From positions 1 to 22,034 of IMG/VR virus record IMGVR_UViG_3300025079_000033: a DNA stretch of 22,034 nt. One strand, given 5' to 3'. How positions within the stretch are numbered: position 1 is the first letter of the stretch; every line of letters starts with the position of its first letter. The translations under genes and the position numbers were made by a program. The notes under the pieces are model-generated. The model did no database searches and was not told where the DNA came from. It saw only the letters and a program-made list of their open reading frames with translations. Below are positions 4,612-11,881 of this stretch, one piece after another. The DNA comes from a virus.

Positions 4612-5940
4612 ATGGCCTACCAAGGAAATAGTCCTGCTGCTAACTTCCAGTCACTCCCAGCAGTACAAAGATTTAATGGTGACGGAAGTGACACAACTTT
4701 TACGTTAGCTTCTGTTATAGCCAACGACCAATCTATCTTGGTGTCAGTTGACGGTGTAACCCAAGACAGCAATGCTTACTCAGTCTCAGGTACAACACTT
4801 ACATTCACTGCCGCACCCTCATCTGGAACAGGTAACATATTTGTAAATACTATTAGCCCTGTTGGCTCTACTGTCGTACCACCTGATGGGAGTGTTACTA
4901 AAGTAAAAACTGATTTTTATATTAGCCAAGCAACAGCTCCCTCAAGTCCAACACAAGGTGACATGTGGTTTAATACTTCTTCTAATATAGTCAGTGGAAT
5001 ATCATCTAAAGCTTTAGCTGCCTATAATGGAACAGCTTGGCAGAAAGCAACAACGGGAATTGTTATGACTGCTACAGGTGGGACTAAGACAACATCAGGT
5101 CTTTATACTTACCACACTTTTACTTCGTCAGGAACATTTAGTGTAAGTGAGACATCGGGAATTATCGATTTTCTTGTTATTGCAGGCGGTGGCGGTGGGG
5201 GTCATGACAACGGCGGCGGTGGCGGAGCTGGGGGTGTCGTGTGGACAACATCCGCAAACGTGGCGACAGGAAACCATACCGTAACCATTGGGGCTGGTGG
5301 AGCACCTTCAGCAGCAGGTGGAATTAATCCAGGGGCTAATGGGGCTAATTCAATTTTTAAAACTGCGACTGCTTTGGGTGGTGGCGGTGCTGGCGGAGCT
5401 GAGACGAATGGTGCTAATGGGGGTTCTGGCGGTGGCGGTTCACGAAACCGTGTTGGCGGTTCATCAACTCAAGGAGCCTCTGGTGGTACTGCTTTTGCTA
5501 ATAGAGCATCTGCATCTACAAACTCCTCGTTTGAAGGCGGCGGTGGCGGTGGCGCAGGTGCGGCAGGTACAGCAGGGACATCTGGAGCTCTCGGGAGTGG
5601 TGGTATAGGCGTTAGTACGTTTGTTAATTCTTCTGCTACCGAAACAACTGCTTTTTTACTGGCGGCCCTTGCAGGAACAAATTCTTCAAACGTAGCAACC
5701 ACATCATCTTCTTCTGGAACTCTCTATATTGCTGGCGGTGGTGCAGGAGGTTCTCAAAATTCAGTAACAGCCGCAACAACGGCAGCAGGTGGTGGTGCTC
5801 CAAGTGTTGGTCACACCAACGCAACAGGCGTTAGTGGGCTAGTGAATACAGGTTCTGGTGGCGGTTCATCAGGTACGGGATCAGGGACTGGCGGTTCAGG
5901 AGGTTCAGGAATCGTAATAATAAGGTACTTAACATCATGA
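4612..5940 (+). CDS. glycine-rich tail fibre/adhesin, 442 aa
   Basis: The N-terminal 90 residues (MAYQGNSPAANFQ, then FNGDGSDTTFTLA and SILVSVDGVTQ) form a beta domain that resembles the start of the fibre at 7043, probably the virion-attachment part. A GDMWFNTSSN motif follows (FNTSSN at 120-125). From about residue 190 the protein is a glycine-rich domain with runs of five or six Gly, such as GGGGGGHDNGGGGGAGG, ending SGIVIIRYLTS. Such domains occur in phage receptor-binding tips, where glycine-rich loops can pack as polyglycine II helices. The Gly stretches use GGC and GGT heavily, so this part is visibly richer in G+C than its neighbours. It overlaps the next gene by four bases (ATGA). 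Confidence 0.85.
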   Translation: MAYQGNSPAANFQSLPAVQRFNGDGSDTTFTLASVIANDQSILVSVDGVTQDSNAYSVSGTTLTFTAAPSSGTGNIFVNTISPVGSTVVPPDGSVTKVKTDFYISQATAPSSPTQGDMWFNTSSNIVSGISSKALAAYNGTAWQKATTGIVMTATGGTKTTSGLYTYHTFTSSGTFSVSETSGIIDFLVIAGGGGGGHDNGGGGGAGGVVWTTSANVATGNHTVTIGAGGAPSAAGGINPGANGANSIFKTATALGGGGAGGAETNGANGGSGGGGSRNRVGGSSTQGASGGTAFANRASASTNSSFEGGGGGGAGAAGTAGTSGALGSGGIGVSTFVNSSATETTAFLLAALAGTNSSNVATTSSSSGTLYIAGGGAGGSQNSVTAATTAAGGGAPSVGHTNATGVSGLVNTGSGGGSSGTGSGTGGSGGSGIVIIRYLTS

Positions 5941-6254
5941 GCCATTTTGCAAAATTAAATAACAATATAGTCACCGAAGTTATAGTAGCCGAACAAGACT
6001 TCATTAACTCAGGTGCAGTAGGGGATTCATTCTTATGGGTTCAAACATCTTACAATGGAAACTTTAGAAAGAACTATGCAGGAGTTGGGTATTCTTACGA
6101 CAAGACAAGAGATGCTTTCATCCCACCTAAACCTTATGCAAGCTGGACATTAGTTGAGGATACCTGTCAGTGGCAAGCACCTGTAGCATATCCAGATGAC
6201 GGCAAAGTATATAACTGGGACGAGAGTTCAACAAAATGGGTAGAGGTGGTTTAG
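5937..6254 (+). CDS. putative fibre-associated structural protein, 105 aa
   Basis: It starts MSHFAKLNNNIVTEVIVAEQ, has QTSYNGNFRKNYAGVGYSYD in the middle, and then FIPPKPYASW and a Trp-rich end (CQWQAPVAYPDDGKVYNWDE). I remember the NGNFRKNYAGxGYxYD-FIPPKPYxSW pattern as a very common small protein in marine phage and cyanophage tail regions, with no established biochemical function. It has no signal peptide. It is translationally coupled to the preceding fibre by an ATGA overlap and stops directly before the next ATG. A role as a small virion or fibre tip protein is inferred from context. Confidence 0.75.
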   Translation: MSHFAKLNNNIVTEVIVAEQDFINSGAVGDSFLWVQTSYNGNFRKNYAGVGYSYDKTRDAFIPPKPYASWTLVEDTCQWQAPVAYPDDGKVYNWDESSTKWVEVV

Positions 6255-6773
6255 ATGGCATTAACTAAAGTAAACTCAGGTGGCATTAATTTTACTATTG
6301 GTAAAGTTTTGCAAGTTGTAAGTGCAACAAAAACTGATACCCAAACAATCCAGAGTACTAATTTTACTGATGTATTTTCTGTAGCAATAACTCCTTCAGC
6401 TACTTCTAGTAAAATTTTTATACTTCTAAATATTAATATAACAGGTAATGTTAGATATGGTGGAGTAAAAATGTATCGAGATAGTACTCAAATTAATTTA
6501 GGAGATGCGTCTGGTAGCAGAACAAGAGTCAGTATTTCTTCAGAGGGAAACCATGACGCAACCAATGATTCGTATGTATTAAAAAATGGTAGCTCTTCTT
6601 TTTTAGATAGTCCAAGTACTACAAATGCAGTTACTTACAAAGTAAAAGTTGGAAGCACACAAGATGCTGATAATAGTAACTACACATATATAAATAGACC
6701 AGCAAATTATGATGACGGAAATTATATAAATAATGGTGCTTCAACATTTACACTTATGGAGATTGCAGGATAA
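6255..6773 (+). CDS. putative tail fibre/receptor-binding protein, 172 aa
   Basis: It begins MALTKVNSGGINFTIGKVLQ and VVSATKTDTQTIQSTNFTD, then alternates beta segments (VAITPSATSSKIFILLNINI, GGVKMYRDSTQINLG) and closes with ASTFTLMEIAG. The GKVLQVV-KTDT-PSATSSKI-FTLMEI pattern is typical of small fibre-like proteins in marine phages as I remember them, with a central variable part. It starts on the base after the previous stop and its stop codon shares one base with the next ATG. It likely forms a beta-sandwich on the virion; ligand unknown. Confidence 0.75.
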   Translation: MALTKVNSGGINFTIGKVLQVVSATKTDTQTIQSTNFTDVFSVAITPSATSSKIFILLNINITGNVRYGGVKMYRDSTQINLGDASGSRTRVSISSEGNHDATNDSYVLKNGSSSFLDSPSTTNAVTYKVKVGSTQDADNSNYTYINRPANYDDGNYINNGASTFTLMEIAG

Positions 6774-7039
6774 TGGTAGACACACACAAAGCAATATTTG
6801 CACTTTACTCAAATGTTAGGTCTGTCAACGGAGACTACAATGCTTATGATGCAAGTGGAAAGTCAGTCACAATAAATCAATCTACAGTTAATGCTTGGGT
6901 AGATCCTAATCTTTACAAGTACAAGAGAGCTAACGAGTACCCATCCATAGCAGACCAGTTAGACAACATCTACCACAACGGTATTGATACATGGAAAGCT
7001 ACGATTAAAGCAACCAAAGACAAGTACCCTAAAGGATAA
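6773..7039 (+). CDS. XkdW-like small tail-region protein, 88 aa
   Basis: The N-terminal half (MVDTHKAIFALYSNVRSVNG, DYNAYDASGKSV) is variable in character. The C-terminal half has NEYPSIADQLDNIYHNGIDT followed by WKATIKATKDKYPKG, which matches the YPxIxDQLDxxYHxG-KATIKAVKDKYPK signature found beside many phage fibre genes and resembling the XkdW domain. Its activity is not known; it may assist fibre assembly or sit in the virion. Its start overlaps the previous stop by one base and the next gene starts four bases after its stop. Confidence 0.7.
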   Translation: MVDTHKAIFALYSNVRSVNGDYNAYDASGKSVTINQSTVNAWVDPNLYKYKRANEYPSIADQLDNIYHNGIDTWKATIKATKDKYPKG

Positions 7040-7042
7040 AAC

Positions 7043-8164
7043 ATGGCATACATAGGAACATCCCCACAGAACGGTGTACGAAATCGTTTCGTCTATGCTG
7101 CTACCCAAGGTCAGACAGCTTTTACTGGTGCTGATGCAGACAGCAAAACACTAGCCATTAGTGACCAACTGTACACAGATGTATACCAGAATGGTGTGAA
7201 GCTAAAGCTAACTACTGACTGGACAGCTACGGCTACAACAGTCACCCTGGTTAACGCAGCAAGTGCAGATGATGTAATAGAGATTGTATCCTTCGATGTA
7301 TTCTCTGTAAGTGACACAGTGCCAGCCAGTACAGGTGGAACTTTCAACGGAGGCATAGGTGCTACTACTGGGACGTTTAGTGGAGCAGTTAGTGGCACTA
7401 CTGGTACGTTTAGTGGTAACGTAGCTGTAACAGGTGTGCAAACTATTACAGCTAACGGAGCACACATAAATCTTGATACTCCTTCTTCTGGTCAAAATGC
7501 TTGGATAACTTGGAAAGACAATGGTGCTTCTAAGTGGGAAGTTAACAAAGGTACAACACATGATTTTAAAATATATAGTTATGCTTTAAGTGCTAACATG
7601 TTAGTTTTAAAAGGAGATGGAGATATCTTTTTTAACTCTGAAAATGCGTCGGGAAATGCTGGTAGAGTTTTTCTTGATCGTCAAGATTCTAATCGTACTG
7701 TTTTAGAAGTTAACCAAAATACAGGTGGTGGTACAGAATTTATGGCTTTCCGTTGTGAAGGTACAAAAATAGGTAGTATTACTCAGAACGGAGGGAGTAA
7801 CACTGCCTTTAATACTTCTTCTGACTATAGGTTAAAAGAAAATATTGCTTTAATTTCTGATGGTATAACAAGAGTAAAAAAACTTAAACCATCTAGGTTT
7901 AATTGGATATCTGATGATACTGATAAACTTCAAGATGGATTTATAGCACATGAAGTTTCACCAGTTATTCCAGAAGCAGTTTCAGGTGAAAAAGATGCAG
8001 TATTTGCAGAAGACACAGACATAGGTAATGATAAAAAAGGTGTTATCAAACCTCAAGCATTAGATTATTCCAAATTAACACCTCTTCTTACTGCGGCATT
8101 ACAAGAAGCTATTGCTAAAATTGAAGTATTAGAAACAAAAGTTGCAGCATTGGAGGCAGAATAA
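7043..8164 (+). CDS. tail fibre/tailspike with C-terminal S74 intramolecular chaperone, 373 aa
   Basis: The first 95 residues (MAYIGTSPQNGVRNRF, TAFTGADADSK, VYQNGVKLKL) are a beta attachment domain related in layout to the glycine-rich fibre. Then come tandem shaft motifs (TTGTFSGAVSGTTGTFSG), a beta region with AWITWKDNGASKWEV, and a C-terminal S74 peptidase/chaperone domain: SSDYRLKEN with the Ser260/Lys265 dyad, then GFIAHEV and a final coiled coil (IAKIEVLETKVAALEAE). In this family the domain helps the trimer fold and is cut off just before the catalytic serine, so the mature fibre would be about 259 residues. The stop shares a base with the next ATG. Confidence 0.9.
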   Translation: MAYIGTSPQNGVRNRFVYAATQGQTAFTGADADSKTLAISDQLYTDVYQNGVKLKLTTDWTATATTVTLVNAASADDVIEIVSFDVFSVSDTVPASTGGTFNGGIGATTGTFSGAVSGTTGTFSGNVAVTGVQTITANGAHINLDTPSSGQNAWITWKDNGASKWEVNKGTTHDFKIYSYALSANMLVLKGDGDIFFNSENASGNAGRVFLDRQDSNRTVLEVNQNTGGGTEFMAFRCEGTKIGSITQNGGSNTAFNTSSDYRLKENIALISDGITRVKKLKPSRFNWISDDTDKLQDGFIAHEVSPVIPEAVSGEKDAVFAEDTDIGNDKKGVIKPQALDYSKLTPLLTAALQEAIAKIEVLETKVAALEAE

Positions 8165-9231
8165 TGAGTAAAGCCGCAGAATTAGCCAGTTTAGCCAGTG
8201 CCTCCGAAACGGCTTTAAGCAATAGAAATATTGTAATTAATGGTGCTATGCAAGTGTCTCAAAGGGCTACGTCAGCAACAGCATTAGGTGGTGCTACCAG
8301 TTATCCAACTTGTGATAGGTGGAATCTGCAAGGATCTTCTGCTGGTAGACTTACGATGACACAAACAGCAGATGGCCCTAGTGGGTTTGCTAATTGTATT
8401 AAACTAGATTGTACCACCGCAGATACCTCTGTTGACGCAGGAGAATATCTTATTCTTAGACAGTTATTTGAAGGACAGAATCTACAGAGAATAAAAAAAG
8501 GTACGTCAGCCGCAGAGCAGATAACAGTAAGCTTCTATGTTAAAGCTAGTGGAGCATTTAACTTTATTTTAGAGTTATTTGATAGAGACAATTTTAGGGG
8601 AGTTTCTAAATTATATGCTACAACAACTGATTGGGTTCGGCACGAAATAACATTTCCAGCAGATACAACTGGTGCTTTTGGTGATGATAATGCTAATAGT
8701 ATGGATCTTGCCTTTTGGTTACACTCAGGATCACAGTATTCTAGTGGTACACTTCAAACTTCTTGGGTATCAAATACTAACGCAAACAGGGCTGCAGGTA
8801 TAGGTAGTTTTTACAGTAGCACTAACAACGAGTTTTTCATAACTGGAGTCCAGATGGAAGTCGGCCCAGTAGCCACACCCTTTGAGCATCGTTCATATGG
8901 GCAAGAGTTAGCTTTGTGTAGTCGTTATTACACTGACATTGTAAGAGCAGATAATAGAACAGCCCATCTAGTAGGTTATGTTCAAACCTCCACTGTTGCA
9001 AGATTTGGTTTTCATATACCTATGAGAACCTCCCCATCCATCACTGAAACAAATTTTAATATACTTTATGCTGGGGGTTCAGAACAAGCAATAACTTCTA
9101 TAGATGATATAAGTCAAGATAACCAGTTTTTGTCTTTTAGAGCCAACGTAGCCGCAAACTTAACTTCAGGACAAGCTGTAGCTTTACATTCTGATGGTGC
9201 AGCAACTCTAACTTTTGATGCAGAATTATAG
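8164..9231 (+). CDS. tail fibre/receptor-binding protein, 355 aa
   Basis: The start, ALSNRNIVINGAMQVSQRAT, is the familiar NRNxxINGAMxxxQRG signature of phage receptor-binding fibre ends. TYPTCDRWN-like sequence (YPTCDRWNLQ) follows, then a carbohydrate-binding-like beta sandwich (ITVSFYVKASGAFNFILELF). The conserved end FFITGVQMEVGPVATPFEHR and SYGQELALCSRYY is followed by about 100 less typical residues, which may form the most exposed tip. It probably binds a surface glycan. It is coupled to the S74 fibre by a one-base overlap and precedes a 55-aa gene with AGGAG upstream. Confidence 0.85.
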   Translation: MSKAAELASLASASETALSNRNIVINGAMQVSQRATSATALGGATSYPTCDRWNLQGSSAGRLTMTQTADGPSGFANCIKLDCTTADTSVDAGEYLILRQLFEGQNLQRIKKGTSAAEQITVSFYVKASGAFNFILELFDRDNFRGVSKLYATTTDWVRHEITFPADTTGAFGDDNANSMDLAFWLHSGSQYSSGTLQTSWVSNTNANRAAGIGSFYSSTNNEFFITGVQMEVGPVATPFEHRSYGQELALCSRYYTDIVRADNRTAHLVGYVQTSTVARFGFHIPMRTSPSITETNFNILYAGGSEQAITSIDDISQDNQFLSFRANVAANLTSGQAVALHSDGAATLTFDAEL

Positions 9232-9239
9232 GAGTGATT

Positions 9240-9407
9240 ATGATTATTAACTCGGCAAGATATACAAGTAATGACGGCCAAAAAGGTATAAAATTAGTTG
9301 CAGATGGGAAGACTATGTTTGTCCCAATAGACCCAGCCAACAGACACTACCAAGCTATCCTTGAATGGGTGGCAGAAAATAATACAATAGGAGTTGCATA
9401 CGAATGA
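9240..9407 (+). CDS. small conserved phage protein, 55 aa
   Basis: This short gene reads MIINSARYTSNDGQKGIKLV and continues with ADGKTMFVPIDPANRHYQAI, ending LEWVAENNTIGVAYE. The pattern of a beta hairpin with DGKxxFVP, then NRHYQAILEWVAEGNTI, is one I remember from many marine phages; function unknown. An AGGAGTGATT site lies directly upstream of the ATG, and the TGA overlaps the next start (ATGA), which supports coupled translation. It has no membrane segment. Its place is the junction between the fibre genes and the membrane-protein cassette. Confidence 0.8.
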   Translation: MIINSARYTSNDGQKGIKLVADGKTMFVPIDPANRHYQAILEWVAENNTIGVAYE

Positions 9408-9634
9408 ACGACCAACCCATAGAAGCTCGTATCAACAAAGTTGAATGGACACTTGATCGACACCAAGAGTCTATTAAAGAATTAAGAAGTGTATCAAAAG
9501 AATTAAAGTCTTCTCTATACTCCATACATAAAACTTTAATTCAAATTAAATGGTTTGCAGTAGGTGCTGCAGTTTTTGTTGTAGCAGATCAAATGGGTTT
9601 AATGGGTCTGCTTAATATTATAGGAATAAAATGA
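9404..9634 (+). CDS. small membrane protein, holin-like (coiled coil + one TM), 76 aa
   Basis: Residues 1-45 are a charged amphipathic helix with heptad-like spacing (EARINKVEWTLDRHQESIKE, LRSVSKELKSSLYSIHKTL). Residues about 48-70 are a single hydrophobic segment (IKWFAVGAAVFVVADQMG). This order, cytoplasmic coiled coil then one membrane helix, is that of XhlA/haemolysin-type accessory lysis proteins and some class III holins. It overlaps both neighbours by four bases. A role in membrane permeabilisation is inferred from topology and from the signal-peptide genes that follow, not from a specific motif. Confidence 0.6.
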   Translation: MNDQPIEARINKVEWTLDRHQESIKELRSVSKELKSSLYSIHKTLIQIKWFAVGAAVFVVADQMGLMGLLNIIGIK

Positions 9635-10281
9635 AACATGTCTTACGTTATTGTTTGGTATCTCTAACACTCTTTGCTTGTAGTCCTGTCCTAGCTGCCG
9701 ATAGTAATACTGTTAGCAGTACAGTAGTTACAGATAAAGCTCCACCAACAGCCAGTGCTCCATCTGTTGTAGTAAACAATAGTGACGTATGTAAGTCTGC
9801 AGCCGCAGCTTCAGTACAAACTCAAGTACTAGGGTTTGCTACAGGAGTTACAATTACAGACCAGAACTGTGAAAGAATAAAACTAGCCAGGTCTTTGTAC
9901 GGTATGGGAATGAAAGTTGCTGCAGTATCTACATTATGTATGGACTACAGAGTTTTTGATGCAATGTGGATGGCAGGTACACCTTGTCCTTTTATGGGAC
10001 AGATTGGCAAAAATGCAAAAGAAACTTGGGAAAAGAATATTGAACTTATACCTGAAGGTTCAGACGTTAAAGTTATCTACGAAGTAAAAAAAATAACTTT
10101 AGAAAAAGAAAAAAAATTAGCAGGTATCAAGGCTAAAAAAGATGCAAAAGAAAAACTACAGTCAGCAAAACAAGAAGCACTACAAATTAAACGAGAGGAA
10201 AAGTTAAGAGCTAATGAATACGAAAGTAAAAATCGTTGGTCTACCCCTTTGTCTATACTTGCTTTTATCCTCTTACTCTAG
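9631..10281 (+). CDS. secreted Cys-containing protein with C-terminal hydrophobic end, 216 aa
   Basis: Residues 1-23 are a signal peptide (MKHVLRYCLVSLTLFACSPV then LAA/DS); LFAC is a poor lipobox, so signal peptidase I cleavage near Ala22-Ala23 is favoured, with a lipoprotein as the alternative. The mature part has four cysteines (54, 80, 103, 119) around LARSLYGMGMKVAAVSTLC and MDYRVFDAMWMAGTPCPF, a pattern I remember from marine podoviruses. From 150 to 200 it is a highly charged helix rich in Lys and Glu. It ends in a short hydrophobic run (PLSILAFILLL). N-terminal export signal, charged helix and C-terminal hydrophobic anchor recall a unimolecular spanin, which is a hypothesis. Its last 68 bases also encode the start of the next gene. 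Confidence 0.75.
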   Translation: MKHVLRYCLVSLTLFACSPVLAADSNTVSSTVVTDKAPPTASAPSVVVNNSDVCKSAAAASVQTQVLGFATGVTITDQNCERIKLARSLYGMGMKVAAVSTLCMDYRVFDAMWMAGTPCPFMGQIGKNAKETWEKNIELIPEGSDVKVIYEVKKITLEKEKKLAGIKAKKDAKEKLQSAKQEALQIKREEKLRANEYESKNRWSTPLSILAFILLL

Positions 10282-11734
10282 TGCAGAATTAAATTGTGCT
10301 ACAGATGTTGTAGGTTTATGTACCCCTCAAGTTGTTATTGACACAACAGAAACCACAACAGTTGAAACAAATAACGATGGTCAAGGTGTGACCACTATTG
10401 AAACTACTGTAACCGATACAACAACTACTACAGTAACTAACGAAGATTCAGGTGATTTATTAGACGGTGGTAATGGGTTCGTGTCTTCATCTAAAGAAGG
10501 TGATATGGACATTGACTGGGGTGGGCAGGGGCCAGCTTCTATGCCAACTGGATCAAGGTGTGGAGATTTAGGTACAGATAAATGTGCAGAGATAAGAGGT
10601 AGTGGCTCCACAACAAGCACAATGGGTGTCCCTAATATGGGAACAACATTTAAACAGACTATAGACATAGAAAATTTAAACATTGACAATGGTGGTAAAA
10701 CAACTTATACTATTAAGGTAGATAAACAAGATGCAAGTGATAGCATTTATATACACATAACTGGCAAAGATGGAAGTGCTACCCAATTTTCGGGAACAGA
10801 CTTTCTATCAGCTTCGGGGGTGAATAGTGGATACTCACAGTATACTGGTAGTTTTAATTTTCATGGTGGGCTTACTTCTATTTTATTGGAGATAGGTGGA
10901 AGAGATATAAACCTAGACATTGGGCCTGTATTTGATGATGTTTCTGTAAACGTACTTTATAATGTAATATCAAGAATAGTCCAACAAACAATAACAACTA
11001 TAGAATCTTATGTTTATTTAAACGGAGATGCCACTCAAGAAGAACTGGACATTGTTGAAGATATATTTGAACACAACGACATTGTTGAACAACCTGACGG
11101 TATGATTGACTTTGAACCAATACAAGATACTGATGTTTCTTATGAAACTGTTGAACTTGAAATGGAACTTCCTGATTTTGAAATAGACTTTAAAGTTCCT
11201 GAAATGAATGTTGAACCAGTAATGACAGAGCTTGAGTTAAATATAGATGTTGAAATGGATATGGAGATGGATATAGAAACTGAAGTTTCACCTCCAAAAC
11301 CAATGGAAGCTCCAGAACCAGAAATAGAACCTACACCACAACCAGAACCTGAACCTGAAAAAGCAGCAGAGGATGTAGTAGAAACAAAAGAAGAACCTAA
11401 GAAAGAAACAAAAGTAGCTGAAAAAAAACCTGAACCCAAGCAAACAAAAGCAGAACAAAAAGAAAAAGCTGCAGGTAAAATAATAAATAAGATGGGTGAT
11501 AAAGGTAGGTACGATGAGACAAACCAACTAAAGACTTTACTTGTTATGCAAGTCTTAGGAAATACAAAAGATTTTTTTAGTAACCAGTTAGCAATACCAG
11601 ATACTCCTGGTTTCTTTTCAGCAACACGAATACCAGACACACAGATAAAAGATAATGGATTAGCTTCGTTTGTTTTATTTGGTGGGTCAAACGCAGCAAT
11701 GGATAATCTTGTAAACATGCAGTATAAAAGGTAA
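10214..11734 (+). CDS. large secreted protein with Thr-rich, acidic and Pro/Glu/Lys-rich regions, 506 aa
   Basis: The start MNTKVKIVGLPLCLYLLLSS is a clear signal peptide with a cleavage site near SYSSA/ELN. A Thr-rich stretch follows (about 43-78), then a putative beta domain (TFKQTIDIENLNI to about 260), then an acidic region (MELPDFEIDFKVPEMNVEP, then MDMEMDIETE). Residues about 357-420 are a Pro/Glu/Lys-rich linker (PPKPMEAPEPEIEP, PEPEPEKAAED) like the periplasm-spanning linkers of TonB and TolA. The C-terminal 90 residues (KTLLVMQVLGNTKDFF, SATRIPDT) look globular. I do not recognise the family. It starts 68 bases inside the previous gene in another frame. Envelope location is well supported; function is unknown. 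Confidence 0.75.
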   Translation: MNTKVKIVGLPLCLYLLLSSYSSAELNCATDVVGLCTPQVVIDTTETTTVETNNDGQGVTTIETTVTDTTTTTVTNEDSGDLLDGGNGFVSSSKEGDMDIDWGGQGPASMPTGSRCGDLGTDKCAEIRGSGSTTSTMGVPNMGTTFKQTIDIENLNIDNGGKTTYTIKVDKQDASDSIYIHITGKDGSATQFSGTDFLSASGVNSGYSQYTGSFNFHGGLTSILLEIGGRDINLDIGPVFDDVSVNVLYNVISRIVQQTITTIESYVYLNGDATQEELDIVEDIFEHNDIVEQPDGMIDFEPIQDTDVSYETVELEMELPDFEIDFKVPEMNVEPVMTELELNIDVEMDMEMDIETEVSPPKPMEAPEPEIEPTPQPEPEPEKAAEDVVETKEEPKKETKVAEKKPEPKQTKAEQKEKAAGKIINKMGDKGRYDETNQLKTLLVMQVLGNTKDFFSNQLAIPDTPGFFSATRIPDTQIKDNGLASFVLFGGSNAAMDNLVNMQYKR

Positions 11735-11738
11735 CGAC

Positions 11739-11879
11739 ATGGCAAAACGAAAAGGCTTATATGCAAACATGAATGAAAGAAAAAAGAACAAGACTTCTCG
11801 TTCTAAAAAAAACAGTACTATTTCCCCAGAAGCATATGCTAATATGAAAGCTGGCTTTCCTAAAAAGAAAAAAGGTTAG
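11739..11879 (+). CDS. tiny basic protein, 46 aa
   Basis: It reads MAKRKGLYANMNERKKNKTS and continues with RSKKNSTISPEAYANMKAGF, ending PKKKKG. It is extremely basic, with the motif GLYANxNxRKK-TSRSKKxSTISPxAYANMKAGF, which I remember as a common tiny protein of marine phages close to the terminase genes. An AAAGG site precedes the ATG and the next gene begins two bases after its stop. High charge suggests binding to nucleic acid or to acidic membrane lipid, which is inference. Confidence 0.8.
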   Translation: MAKRKGLYANMNERKKNKTSRSKKNSTISPEAYANMKAGFPKKKKG

Positions 11880-11881
11880 AG

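Noticed and set aside
5469-5702. Leftward open frame opposite the glycine-rich fibre
   Set aside because: Its Pro/Ala-rich product is the complement of glycine codons, with no start signals.
3008-9231. Diversity-generating retroelement acting on the fibre genes
   Set aside because: No reverse transcriptase and no template/variable repeat pair are visible in the window, and no C-type-lectin-like fibre end is seen.
11140-11766. Long leftward open frame (208 codons) opposite the 506-aa gene
   Set aside because: It mirrors the Glu/Lys/Pro-rich codons of the rightward gene, giving a low-complexity Ser/Phe/Ile product, and has no leader or neighbours on that strand.
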